A DNA stretch of 14,742 nucleotides from Micrococcales bacterium (lineage in GTDB: Bacteria > Actinomycetota > Actinomycetes > S36-B12), in contig PBWE01000017.1 of NCBI GenBank assembly GCA_002728915.1, positions 25,972 to 40,713 on the forward strand. Direction: 5' to 3'. How positions within the stretch are numbered: the first letter of the stretch is position 1; each line of letters opens with the position of its first letter. Position numbers and translations under genes: made by a program. The notes below the pieces were generated by a model that was not told the DNA's origin, ran no database searches, and saw only the letters and a list, made by a program, of their open reading frames with translations. Positions 1 to 6,683 of this stretch are shown here, one piece after another.

Positions 1-509
1 TGAAGAACGAACCCGTGATCGAGTTGGTCCTTCTGGCCATGGGTTTTCTTCTGCGGGCGATCGCTGGCGGCGTGGCGTCAGGGCTGCCGATCTCCGAGTG
101 GTTCTTGATCGTCGCCGGCTTCGGCTCGCTATTCATGGCAGCCGGTAAGCGGTACGGGGAGCTTGATCGACTTGTTCGCGACGGTGGGAGCTCCGAACAA
201 TCAGGAGTGGTGCGGGCGTCATTGCGTGGCTACACGCTCGGTTACCTTCGATTCGTGTGGGGGGTGGCCGCCGCGGTCACCATCACGGCGTATTGCTTGT
301 GGGCGTTCGACGTCGCCCAGACGCCGTCGAGTTTCCCGTGGGCGGCGTGGAGTGTTCTGCCCTTCGTGCTGGCCATCCTTCGGTACGCGATTACGGTGGA
401 TCGTGGAGTGGCCGAAGCGCCGGAGACAGCTGCCCTGGGCGACCGCGTGTTGGTAGTCCTCGGTGGTGTCTGGCTGATCTTGTTCGGACTCGGAGCGGTG
501 GGCGCATGA
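1..509 (+). CDS. ubiA: Decaprenyl-phosphate phosphoribosyltransferase (UbiA family), 3' part
   Basis: This is the C-terminal part of a polytopic membrane prenyltransferase. The reading frame is open from base 3 (Lys-Asn-Glu-Pro-Val...) with no stop before the window edge, so the gene starts upstream; about 168 residues are visible. The stretch GFLLRAIAGGVASG followed by GKRYGEL matches the actinobacterial enzyme (Rv3806c type). That enzyme transfers phosphoribose from PRPP to decaprenyl phosphate, the first committed step of decaprenyl-phospho-arabinose synthesis. Hydrophobic segments near visible residues 28-46, 81-100, 112-125 and 146-166 fit membrane helices. The catalytic Asp-rich motif lies upstream, outside the window. 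Its TGA overlaps the dprE1 ATG (ATGA, 506-509), and dprE1/dprE2 act on its product after dephosphorylation. This context favours the arabinan enzyme over a quinone prenyltransferase. Confidence 0.85.
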   Translation, partial: KNEPVIELVLLAMGFLLRAIAGGVASGLPISEWFLIVAGFGSLFMAAGKRYGELDRLVRDGGSSEQSGVVRASLRGYTLGYLRFVWGVAAAVTITAYCLWAFDVAQTPSSFPWAAWSVLPFVLAILRYAITVDRGVAEAPETAALGDRVLVVLGGVWLILFGLGAVGA

Positions 510-1879
510 CCGCGGAATCACCTCTGATGGCCACCGACAATGATCGTCTGCTCACCGGCTGGGGCCGCACCGCCCCGTCTCGAGCAACTGTCCGGTCTCC
601 ATCCACGTACGACGAGGTGGCTGAGGCCATCCAAGAAGCGGGTCCTCGGGGCGTCCTCGCGCGAGGCCTCGGGCGCAGTTACGGCGACGCGGCACAAAGC
701 GGTGGGGCCACGGTTTTCGACATGACGGGCTTGCATAGGTTCGAGCTTGATATCGATAGCGGCACTGTGACGGCAGATGCCGGCGCGAGTATCGACGAAA
801 TCTTGCGAGCGATCGTGCCGGCCGGTTTCTTCGTCCCCGTCACGGCGGGCACTCGATTCGTCACGGTTGGTGGGGCAATAGCGGCCGACATTCACGGCAA
901 GAACCACCACGTCGAAGGTAGTTTCGGAAGTCACGTTGTCTCGATGCTTGTTGTCGACGGGACGGGCCACGAGTTGGTTCTGTCCCCCACAGACTCGACG
1001 ACCAAGGACATGTTCTGGGCCACCGTCGGTGGAATGGGTCTGACAGGAGTGATCGTCGAAGCGACGTTCCGTCTGCTCGCCATTGAGACGTCGAGCATGA
1101 GTGTGGACACTGTGCGGTGCCATGACCTCGACGACGTGATGGCCCGCATGATCGAGGGCGATGACGACTACCGGTATTCGGTCGCGTGGATCGACAGCGT
1201 CGCACCGTCGGGTCGGGGTGTGCTCACCAGAGGTGATCACGCTCGCCGTGAGCAGCTGACCCGTAAGCAGGTGGATGCTCCTCTCGCGTACGCGACACCG
1301 GCCTTGCCGAGTGCTCCTGCTTTCATCCCGAACGGCTTGTTGAACTCTGCGTCCGTGCGTGCGTTCAACGAGGCGTGGTTCCGCAAACACCCGAAGAGCC
1401 GATCGAATGAGATCCATTCGATTCCGGGTTTCTTCCACCCACTCGATGGGGTGCGCGATTGGAATCGGGTCTACGGACCACAGGGCTTCTTGCAGTATCA
1501 GTTTGTTGTTCCCGACGAGGCGGGATGGATCGTCGAACGAACGTTGTCTCGACTTCGAGATGCTGGTGCTCCCAGCTTCCTGACGGTTCTGAAGCGATTC
1601 GGGCCTGCCAACCCCGCTCCCCTGTCCTTCCCTCACGCGGGATGGACGCTGGCGGCAGATGTTCCGGCGGGCAATGAAGCCTTGGCTCCGATCCTCGATG
1701 AACTCGATGAACTTGTCGCCGAAGCAGGCGGACGGTTGTATTTCGCAAAAGATTCCCGTCAGTCGCCGTCGATGGTGGCACGTACCTATCCACGACTAGC
1801 CGAGTGGCACAGTGTCCGCGATCAGATGGACCCGCGGGGAGTGTTCACGTCCGACTTGGGAAGAAGGTTGTCCCTGTGA
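506..1879 (+). CDS. dprE1: DprE1, decaprenylphosphoryl-beta-D-ribose 2'-oxidase
   Basis: This FAD-dependent oxidase converts decaprenyl-phospho-ribose to the 2'-keto intermediate that DprE2 reduces. The protein is 457 aa; M. tuberculosis DprE1 is 461 aa. Visible landmarks are LTGWGRTAPS near the N-terminus, the FAD-binding ARGLGRSYGDAAQSGG (about 52-67), VGGAIAADIHGKNHH (121-135), FWATVGGMGLTG (170-181), YGPQGFLQYQFVVP (323-336) and YFAKDSR (412-418), whose Lys415 matches the essential Lys418. The start chosen is the ATG at 506, which overlaps the ubiA stop; ATG 527 is a shorter alternative that keeps LTGWGRT. One residue stands out: in GWTLAADVP, Ala383 occupies the place of Cys387 (GWNICVDFP in M. 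tuberculosis), the covalent target of benzothiazinones. The gene is translationally coupled to ubiA and dprE2. Confidence 0.96.
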   Translation: MTAESPLMATDNDRLLTGWGRTAPSRATVRSPSTYDEVAEAIQEAGPRGVLARGLGRSYGDAAQSGGATVFDMTGLHRFELDIDSGTVTADAGASIDEILRAIVPAGFFVPVTAGTRFVTVGGAIAADIHGKNHHVEGSFGSHVVSMLVVDGTGHELVLSPTDSTTKDMFWATVGGMGLTGVIVEATFRLLAIETSSMSVDTVRCHDLDDVMARMIEGDDDYRYSVAWIDSVAPSGRGVLTRGDHARREQLTRKQVDAPLAYATPALPSAPAFIPNGLLNSASVRAFNEAWFRKHPKSRSNEIHSIPGFFHPLDGVRDWNRVYGPQGFLQYQFVVPDEAGWIVERTLSRLRDAGAPSFLTVLKRFGPANPAPLSFPHAGWTLAADVPAGNEALAPILDELDELVAEAGGRLYFAKDSRQSPSMVARTYPRLAEWHSVRDQMDPRGVFTSDLGRRLSL

Positions 1880-2634
1880 TCGATGCTGTTGGTGAGCCCC
1901 AGTCGGTGCTCGTGCTCGGCGGGTCGAGTGAAATCGCGCTCGCGACGGTGGAAGCCTTGCCGCGGACCCGGCTTCGTCGAGTGGTGTTGGCGGGGCGTCC
2001 ATCGGCAGAAATCGATCGCGCGGCCGCGCACCTGGGTGCCTTGGGAATTCCCTCGGTGGAAACCACCCTGTTCGACGCGGCTGACACTGGCAGCCATGGC
2101 GCGTTCGTTGATGGCGTTTTCGATGACGGGGATGTTGACATCGTGCTGTTGTGTTTCGGCGTCCTGGGAGATCAAGCGGAAGCGGAAGCCGATCCGACGA
2201 AAGCCGTGGAGGTTGCCACGGTCAACTACACGGGCGCGGTGAGCGTGGGACTGAATGTCGCCCAGCGGTTGCGCCGGCAAGGCCACGGAAAACTCGTGGT
2301 GCTGTCGAGTGTGGCGGGGGACCGCGCGCGCCGGTCGAACTACGTCTACGGGTCGACGAAAGCCGGTTTGGATGCTTTCGCTCAGGGTCTTGGCGACGCC
2401 CTGGTGGGCTCGGGGGCGTCCGTGTTGATCGTGCGCCCCGGCATGGTGCGCACCCGAATGAGTGATGGCTTGCCCGAGGCGCCGATGACGACCGATCCCG
2501 AGGTAGTCGGCTCAGCGATCGTGCAGGCGCTCCGCAAAGGCAAAAGCGTCATCTACGTACCCGGCCCATTGCGATTCCTGATGACCGCCGTGAAGGCGGT
2601 ACCTCGACCGTTGTTTCGACGCTTACCCCAGTAG
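1876..2634 (+). CDS. dprE2: DprE2, decaprenylphosphoryl-2-keto-beta-D-erythro-pentose reductase
   Basis: This short-chain dehydrogenase/reductase reduces the 2'-keto product of DprE1 with NAD(P)H to give decaprenyl-phospho-arabinose, the donor for arabinogalactan and lipoarabinomannan. The protein is 252 aa, close to the 254 aa of the M. tuberculosis enzyme. The N-terminal Rossmann strand and glycine turn VLVLGGSSEIA (11-21) resemble DprE2 more than the generic TGxxxGIG. The catalytic set is visible: Ser in VVLSSVAGD (about 141-149) and YGSTK (Tyr158, Lys162). The start chosen is GTG 1876, which overlaps the dprE1 TGA (GTGA, 1876-1879); upstream in-frame codons lie inside dprE1. The family and the position after dprE1 make the call secure. 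No hairpin followed by a T-run is evident after the stop. Confidence 0.95.
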   Translation: MIDAVGEPQSVLVLGGSSEIALATVEALPRTRLRRVVLAGRPSAEIDRAAAHLGALGIPSVETTLFDAADTGSHGAFVDGVFDDGDVDIVLLCFGVLGDQAEAEADPTKAVEVATVNYTGAVSVGLNVAQRLRRQGHGKLVVLSSVAGDRARRSNYVYGSTKAGLDAFAQGLGDALVGSGASVLIVRPGMVRTRMSDGLPEAPMTTDPEVVGSAIVQALRKGKSVIYVPGPLRFLMTAVKAVPRPLFRRLPQ

Positions 2635-2686
2635 CGATCGGCTACGCAGTCGGCCGTTGGCTGTGAATCGCGGCCCGTGCGAATCA

Positions 2687-2760
2687 TGGAGCGGGTGACG
2701 GGAATCGAACCCGCACTGTCAGCTTGGGAAGCTGATGTTCTGCCATTGAACTACACCCGC
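2687..2760 (-). tRNA. tRNA-Gly (anticodon CCC), CCA encoded
   Basis: Read on the minus strand, the sequence folds into a full cloverleaf. The acceptor arms are GCGGGTG and CACCCGC, the D stem is GTTC/GAAC around AATGGCA, the anticodon stem is TCAGC/GCTGA with loop TTCCCAA, and the T arm is GCGGG-TTCGATT-CCCGT. The anticodon CCC (bases 2726-2728, complement) reads GGG glycine codons. The discriminator is T at 2690, followed by a genomically encoded CCA at 2687-2689. It lies 15 bp beyond the stop codon of the upstream exported protein on the same strand. Confidence 0.95.
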
Positions 2761-2772
2761 GTGGGGTGCCCG

Positions 2773-2778
2773 AGTCTA
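2773..2778 (-). promoter_or_regulatory. Possible -10 box for tRNA-Gly, overlapping a stop codon
   Basis: On the minus strand TAGACT (a TANNNT hexamer) ends 12 bases before the tRNA 5' end, placing a start site a few bases upstream of the mature tRNA. Its first three bases are the TAG stop codon of the upstream gene. No convincing -35 is seen at 16-18 bp. Read-through from the upstream gene is the alternative. Confidence 0.4.
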
Positions 2779-3261
2779 CTTGGCGGCACGGCTCGCGAGT
2801 TCTACTCCCAGTGATTGGAAGTCACGCATCGAACTCGAGTAGTCGGAGAAAGCCGACAGCCTCTCGACGAACGTCAACTCCGACTCCAACGCGGCGCGAA
2901 CGTCGTCGAAGCGCCCATCGACCATCGCGGCTGCTCGCTGATGTTGTCGATAGGCGACCTTCCAAGCGGCGGGAGTATCCCTCCGCTCAGCCTTCTTGAT
3001 GGCACGAACGAGCGTGGTCATCTCGCGTCGAGCTTGACGAGCAGCCTGGGTCAATTGGCGCTGCTGTTCGGGTGTGAGTCGATCCTGGTAGCGGTCGACG
3101 TAGTCATCTGTCAGAGCCGACACGTCACTGCGGAGTTCCTTGGCGTCCAGAAGTGGGCTCGAGGCGGCGTGTGCTAGACCCACACCGACGAGAGCGGTGA
3201 TGAGGCCGGTGATGATCGGCGCGAGGGTGAGCGTGGAAACTCGTCGGACTAGGTGCTTCAC
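2776..3261 (-). CDS. Small exported protein of unknown function
   Basis: I do not recognise this 161-aa protein. The start chosen is GTG at 3261, because it gives a textbook signal peptide: a basic N-terminus (VKHLVRR), a hydrophobic core (about residues 12-29) and an AHA-A type cleavage site near residue 32. Longer in-frame starts would bury that signal behind about 30 residues. The mature part is about 130 aa, hydrophilic, rich in Ala, Arg, Glu and Gln, and predicted by eye to be mostly helical (for example LTPEQQRQLTQAARQARREM). It has no cysteines and no lipobox. It may be a periplasmic or cell-surface helical protein. The stop is TAG, 15 bp before tRNA-Gly on the same strand. The start is 52 bp from the divergent DUF2237 gene. 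Confidence 0.65.
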   Translation of the reverse strand: MKHLVRRVSTLTLAPIITGLITALVGVGLAHAASSPLLDAKELRSDVSALTDDYVDRYQDRLTPEQQRQLTQAARQARREMTTLVRAIKKAERRDTPAAWKVAYRQHQRAAAMVDGRFDDVRAALESELTFVERLSAFSDYSSSMRDFQSLGVELASRAAK

Positions 3262-3301
3262 GATTGGTTCGACGCGCGTAGCGCTTACCAGGTTCCGCCC
3301 A

Positions 3302-3307
3302 TACGCT
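3302..3307 (+). promoter_or_regulatory. -10 hexamer TACGCT of the DUF2237 gene (leaderless)
   Basis: TACGCT fits the actinobacterial TANNNT -10 consensus and lies 6 bases before the GTG at 3314, so transcription would begin at or within a base of the start codon. No Shine-Dalgarno sequence is present in front of that GTG, and no -35 motif is evident. The complementary strand reads TAGCGT over 3303-3308, so a divergent -10 could overlap it. Confidence 0.5.
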
Positions 3308-3313
3308 AGCGAC

Positions 3314-3736
3314 GTGAATGAAAACACGGTCCAGAACACGGACCAAAACAATGTGTTCGGAGAGCCGCTGGAGGTGTGCAGCCTCGAGCCGTTGACGGGC
3401 TTCTACCGGGACGGTTTCACCAATACCGGTCCCGAGGACATTGGGTCTCACACGGTGTGCGCGGTGGTGACCGCAGAGTTCCTCGAGCATCAGAGGTCCA
3501 TCGGGAACGATCTCTCGACGCCGCATCCCCAATTCGGATTCCCCGGGCTCAAGCCAGGTGATCGCTGGGGAGTCTGTGCGGGTCGGTGGCTGCAGGCGTA
3601 CCACGACGGGGTAGCCGCTCCGGTTGTTCTCAAGGCAACGAACGAGGCAGCGTTGTCCGCCGTTCCCATCGAAGCACTGACTGAGCATGCGGCCGATGTG
3701 CCCGACGACCCATCAGTGTTCGCTGACGGAGACTGA
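3314..3736 (+). CDS. DUF2237 family protein
   Basis: This is a 140-aa soluble protein of the conserved but uncharacterised DUF2237 family (COG3651 type). The family signature runs through [22 protein letters not shown], then [14 protein letters not shown], then [27 protein letters not shown] and the end [10 protein letters not shown]. Conserved cysteines in VCS, TVCAV and GVCAGRW are all present. The length is typical for the family, with a short polar N-terminal extension and an acidic C-terminal tail. The start chosen is GTG 3314, since upstream codons run into the divergent promoter region and a -10-like box lies just before this GTG. The reaction or partner is not known for the family. 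dcd follows 38 bp downstream but probably has its own promoter. Confidence 0.85.
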   Translation: MNENTVQNTDQNNVFGEPLEVCSLEPLTGFYRDGFTNTGPEDIGSHTVCAVVTAEFLEHQRSIGNDLSTPHPQFGFPGLKPGDRWGVCAGRWLQAYHDGVAAPVVLKATNEAALSAVPIEALTEHAADVPDDPSVFADGD

Positions 3737-3761
3737 TTGTCCCCGTCGCTCCCAGGGCGAG

Positions 3762-3767
3762 TAGCCT
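3762..3767 (+). promoter_or_regulatory. -10 hexamer TAGCCT of dcd (leaderless)
   Basis: TAGCCT lies 7 bases before the dcd GTG at 3775. A partial -35, TTGTCC at 3737-3742, lies 19 bp upstream (4 of 6 matches to TTGACA, spacer longer than ideal). No ribosome-binding site precedes the GTG. This is the same layout as at the DUF2237 and etfD genes. Confidence 0.5.
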
Positions 3768-3774
3768 CGCCCCC

Positions 3775-4350
3775 GTGCTTCTGAGTGATCGGGACATCAA
3801 GGCAGAGGTCGCGGCCGACAGGGTGCAGATCGACCCCTACGACGAGGGGATGATCCAGCCCTCCAGCATCGATGTGCGGCTGGACCGCTGGTTCCGAGTC
3901 TTTGAAAATCACAAGTACCCGCACATTGATCCGAGCGTCGAGCAGCCAGACCTGACCCGGTTGATCGAGCCCGAAGGTGATGAGCCGTTCATTTTGCACC
4001 CCGGCGAGTTCGTGCTCGGGTCTACTTTCGAGGTGGTGACGCTTCCCGATGATGTCGCCGGACGCCTCGAAGGAAAGTCATCCTTGGGGCGCTTGGGTTT
4101 GCTCACTCACTCGACGGCGGGATTCATCGACCCGGGTTTCTCCGGTCATGTGACGCTCGAGCTGTCGAACGTGGCGACCCTTCCGATCACGCTGTACCCG
4201 GGGATGAAGATCGGACAGTTGTGTTTGTTCCGGCTGTCATCCCCTGCCGAGCATCCGTATGGATCGGAGAAGTACGGGTCTCGCTATCAGGGGCAGCGTG
4301 GGCCGACCCCGAGCCGCTCATTCGCGAATTTCCACCGCACGCAGGTGTGA
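3775..4350 (+). CDS. dcd: dCTP deaminase, probably bifunctional with dUTPase
   Basis: Dcd converts dCTP to dUTP; in the actinobacterial bifunctional type it also hydrolyses dUTP to dUMP, feeding thymidylate synthesis and keeping dUTP low. The protein is 191 aa and full length. Landmarks are LLSDRDI at the N-terminus, QPSSIDVRL (28-36), [13 protein letters not shown] (97-109), [21 protein letters not shown] (112-132) with the catalytic Glu129, and the C-terminal [12 protein letters not shown] lid over the nucleotide. The TAGFIDPGF segment with Ala115 matches the bifunctional M. tuberculosis enzyme rather than the AHRIDPGW form of the E. coli deaminase; bifunctionality is inferred from that similarity. 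The enzyme forms homotrimers in known relatives. The start is the leaderless GTG 3775. The gene converges on etfD with only 13 bp between stop codons. Confidence 0.95.
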   Translation: MLLSDRDIKAEVAADRVQIDPYDEGMIQPSSIDVRLDRWFRVFENHKYPHIDPSVEQPDLTRLIEPEGDEPFILHPGEFVLGSTFEVVTLPDDVAGRLEGKSSLGRLGLLTHSTAGFIDPGFSGHVTLELSNVATLPITLYPGMKIGQLCLFRLSSPAEHPYGSEKYGSRYQGQRGPTPSRSFANFHRTQV

Positions 4351-4363
4351 CGAACTCTCGCGC

Positions 4364-6550
4364 TTAGTCACTCTTGACGGACTGAAGCATTAAGCGTGCT
4401 ACGTCCGCGACTTCCACGCCTTCGGCATGGCCGTCTTGCTGCTTTGCGGCGACGGCGTCACTCATCATTACCGAGCAGAACGGGCAGGCGACGGCAACCG
4501 TCTGAGCACCGGTGGCGATGGCTTCGTCAGCCCGGGTCTTGTTGACCGCCGTGCCGATCTTCTCCTCCATCCACATCCGCGCACCGCCCGCGCCGCAGCA
4601 GAAGGACTGCTTGCCATGACGCGGCATCTCGGTGAGCGAAGCTCCCGTGTCACCGATCAGTTCGCGTGGCGGTGTGATGACGTCGTTGTGTCGACCGAGG
4701 TAGCACGGATCGTGATAAGTCACGGTGCGGGCCACGGGCTTGACGGCCGTGATCTTGCCGTCGTCGACGAGTGAGTTGAGCAGCTCCGTGTGGTGCACGA
4801 CTTCGTAGTGGCCGCCCAGTTGTGGGTATTCCCGGCCGAGGGTGTTCAAGCAGTGCGGGCACGTTACGACGATCTTCGTGGCCTTGATTTCGTTGAGCAC
4901 TTCGACGTTCTGCATCGCCTGCATCTGGAAGAGAAATTCGTTCCCGGCACGTCGAGCCGGATCCCCGTTGCAGGTTTCGCCCTCGCCGAGCACCATGAAT
5001 TCCACCCCGGCCATGTGCAGAAGTTCGGCGACAGCTTTCGTTGTCTGCTTCGCCCGATCCTCGAACGCTCCAGCGCAGCCAACCCAGAACAGATACTCGA
5101 CATCTGCGGGAATTTCGTCTTCACCATCTATACCAAAGACGCGCACGGGGAAGTCGACCTCTTCGATCCACGCGTTCCGATCGGAGGCGTTCATCCCCCA
5201 GGGGTTGCCCTTGTTCTCTATGTTCTTGAACAGGCCATTGAGTTCGTTCGGGAACTCACTCGCCATCAGCACCTGATAGCGACGCATATCGACGATGTGA
5301 TCGATGTGTGCGATATCGACCGGGCACTGCTGTACGCAGGCGCCGCAGGTGGTGCAACTCCACAGAACATCCGGACTCATCACGCCACCGGATGTTTGCG
5401 CCCATGGGTCGCCATCGCCGTCCGCGATCAGTTGTCGCTCGGCGATCCCGAGGACGTCCTCGTGGAGAGCGGAGCGGTGGTCCGCCGCGGCCTGCAACCA
5501 GGGAGCCGCGGCGTGGGACTGCTCGCGAAGCGCAAGAGTCAACAGTTTGGGGCTGAGCGGCTTCTCGGTGTTCCATGCTGGGCACTGGCTTTGGCACCGG
5601 CCGCACTCGGTGCACGTGTTGACGTCGAGTAAGGCCTTCCACGTGAAGTCACCGATCGCGCCAACGCCGAGGGATGCGTCATCGTCGAGTTCGTCGATGT
5701 TCTCGAAATCGATGGCCTCACCCTTGACGGCGATGGGTTGCAGGGGACCGAGTGCTGGTCGTCCATCGGCATTGCGCTGGAACCACACATTGAAGAACGC
5801 CAAGAAGCGGTGCCAGGCAACGCCCATCGTCGGCTGCGCCGCGACAGTGATCAACCAGGCCAGGGATACGGCGATCTTGATGAACGCCACGACGGCGATG
5901 CCGGTTTCGAGGGTGGCCTCGGGCGTCTGCGCGAGCCCGGATCCGATCCACGCCGTGAAGGGGAAGTGCACGGCACTGGCCCACGACGCATCTTGAGAAG
6001 AGCCGAGTGCGTACTCCATTGCTCGCAAGGCGATGACGCAGACGCCGACAAGGAGGATCGTTATCTCGACGTAGTAGGCCTGCCACATAGTCGAACCGAA
6101 GAAGCGGGAGTTGCGCCCTTTGGAGTCCGGCCGATTGGACACGCGCAGTGCGATGAGGAACACGATCGACAGCACCATGAGCCAGGCGAGGCCCTCAACC
6201 AGCCACTCGAACGGGGGGAAGTGGCCGAGGAGGGGAATCACGAAATCGGGACTGAGAAGCTGGCCGTAAGCCGTGACGAGCGTAAAGAAGAGGACGAAGA
6301 AAGCGACCAGCACGATCCAGTGCGCGGTGGCGACGATGGCCCCCACCGGTTGCTGCTTCAGGCGACTGGCCAGGAGGCTCTCGCGCAGCAGGGTGGCGGT
6401 GCGCTGGCCTGGGTTGTCCGACCTACGGGTGGGCTGTCCTCCTCGGTAGGTGCGCACCATTCCGGTAAGGGTCCGACCGAACAGGACGATTGCCACCACG
6501 GTGGCGATTGCGGCGATGACCGTCAAGGCCGTGGCGAGGGCGGTATTCAC
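4364..6550 (-). CDS. etfD: EtfD-like membrane Fe-S reductase (ETF:menaquinone oxidoreductase)
   Basis: This 728-aa membrane protein belongs to the HdrD/GlpC-like Fe-S reductases and resembles M. tuberculosis Rv0338c (EtfD). Rv0338c is reported to take electrons from the EtfBA flavoprotein during acyl-CoA dehydrogenation and pass them to the quinone pool. From the N-terminus there are about five hydrophobic helices (near 6-26, 70-94, 117-135, 157-180, 216-238), a NarI-like cytochrome b region. Two 4Fe-4S motifs follow: Cys313/316/319/323 and Cys399/402/405/409. Two cysteine-rich CCG domains come next: the first with GCAG (Cys492), Cys527 and CPHC (564/567); the second with DPCYLGRHND (Cys616), FCCGAGG (651/652) and CPFC (689/692). 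All key cysteines are present. The start is GTG 6550 with a -10-like box 6 bases upstream. No etfBA lies in the window. Confidence 0.88.
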   Translation of the reverse strand: MNTALATALTVIAAIATVVAIVLFGRTLTGMVRTYRGGQPTRRSDNPGQRTATLLRESLLASRLKQQPVGAIVATAHWIVLVAFFVLFFTLVTAYGQLLSPDFVIPLLGHFPPFEWLVEGLAWLMVLSIVFLIALRVSNRPDSKGRNSRFFGSTMWQAYYVEITILLVGVCVIALRAMEYALGSSQDASWASAVHFPFTAWIGSGLAQTPEATLETGIAVVAFIKIAVSLAWLITVAAQPTMGVAWHRFLAFFNVWFQRNADGRPALGPLQPIAVKGEAIDFENIDELDDDASLGVGAIGDFTWKALLDVNTCTECGRCQSQCPAWNTEKPLSPKLLTLALREQSHAAAPWLQAAADHRSALHEDVLGIAERQLIADGDGDPWAQTSGGVMSPDVLWSCTTCGACVQQCPVDIAHIDHIVDMRRYQVLMASEFPNELNGLFKNIENKGNPWGMNASDRNAWIEEVDFPVRVFGIDGEDEIPADVEYLFWVGCAGAFEDRAKQTTKAVAELLHMAGVEFMVLGEGETCNGDPARRAGNEFLFQMQAMQNVEVLNEIKATKIVVTCPHCLNTLGREYPQLGGHYEVVHHTELLNSLVDDGKITAVKPVARTVTYHDPCYLGRHNDVITPPRELIGDTGASLTEMPRHGKQSFCCGAGGARMWMEEKIGTAVNKTRADEAIATGAQTVAVACPFCSVMMSDAVAAKQQDGHAEGVEVADVARLMLQSVKSD

Positions 6551-6556
6551 GCGAGC

Positions 6557-6562
6557 ACGCTA
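6557..6562 (-). promoter_or_regulatory. -10 hexamer TAGCGT of etfD (leaderless)
   Basis: On the minus strand TAGCGT lies 6 bases before the etfD GTG (6550), so the mRNA would start at or next to the start codon. No -35-like element is visible at 16-19 bp, which fits a promoter that needs an activator. No Shine-Dalgarno sequence is present. Confidence 0.5.
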
Positions 6563-6617
6563 CTAGGGGCATGTGGCTGCAGCAGGGGACGCATATTGAT
6601 CGGAGCCCCATGGCCAG

Positions 6618-6631
6618 GTGATCTACATCAC
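6618..6631. promoter_or_regulatory. CRP/FNR-type operator, GTGA-N6-TCAC
   Basis: The sequence GTGATCTACATCAC is a perfect inverted repeat with the core GTGA-N6-TCAC recognised by CRP-family regulators, including mycobacterial cAMP receptor proteins. Its centre is 74.5 bp upstream of the inferred etfD start site and about 92 bp upstream of the inferred dnaK start site. The first distance suits an activator bound upstream of etfD. Assignment to CRP rather than another family member is inference. Confidence 0.55.
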
Positions 6632-6649
6632 GCTGATTGGGCCCGGCAT

Positions 6650-6675
6650 GGGGAATTTTCCCCGCCACCAGCGGG
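6650..6675. promoter_or_regulatory. Two overlapping palindromes upstream of dnaK
   Basis: GGGGAA-TT-TTCCCC (6650-6663) is followed, with overlap, by CCCGC-CACCA-GCGGG (6661-6675). The second contains CGC-N5-GCG, the core spacing of ClgR operators in actinobacteria, although the flanks fit poorly. On the plus strand it is followed by TTTTCTTAT and so looks like a small terminator, but no plus-strand gene ends here. An operator is more likely than a terminator. Confidence 0.35.
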
Positions 6676-6683
6676 TTTTCTTA

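Noticed and set aside
257..505. An 83-codon N-terminal extension of dprE1
   Set aside because: It would overlap ubiA in another frame and add residues absent from DprE1 proteins. The ATG at 506 gives the family length and a normal ATGA overlap.
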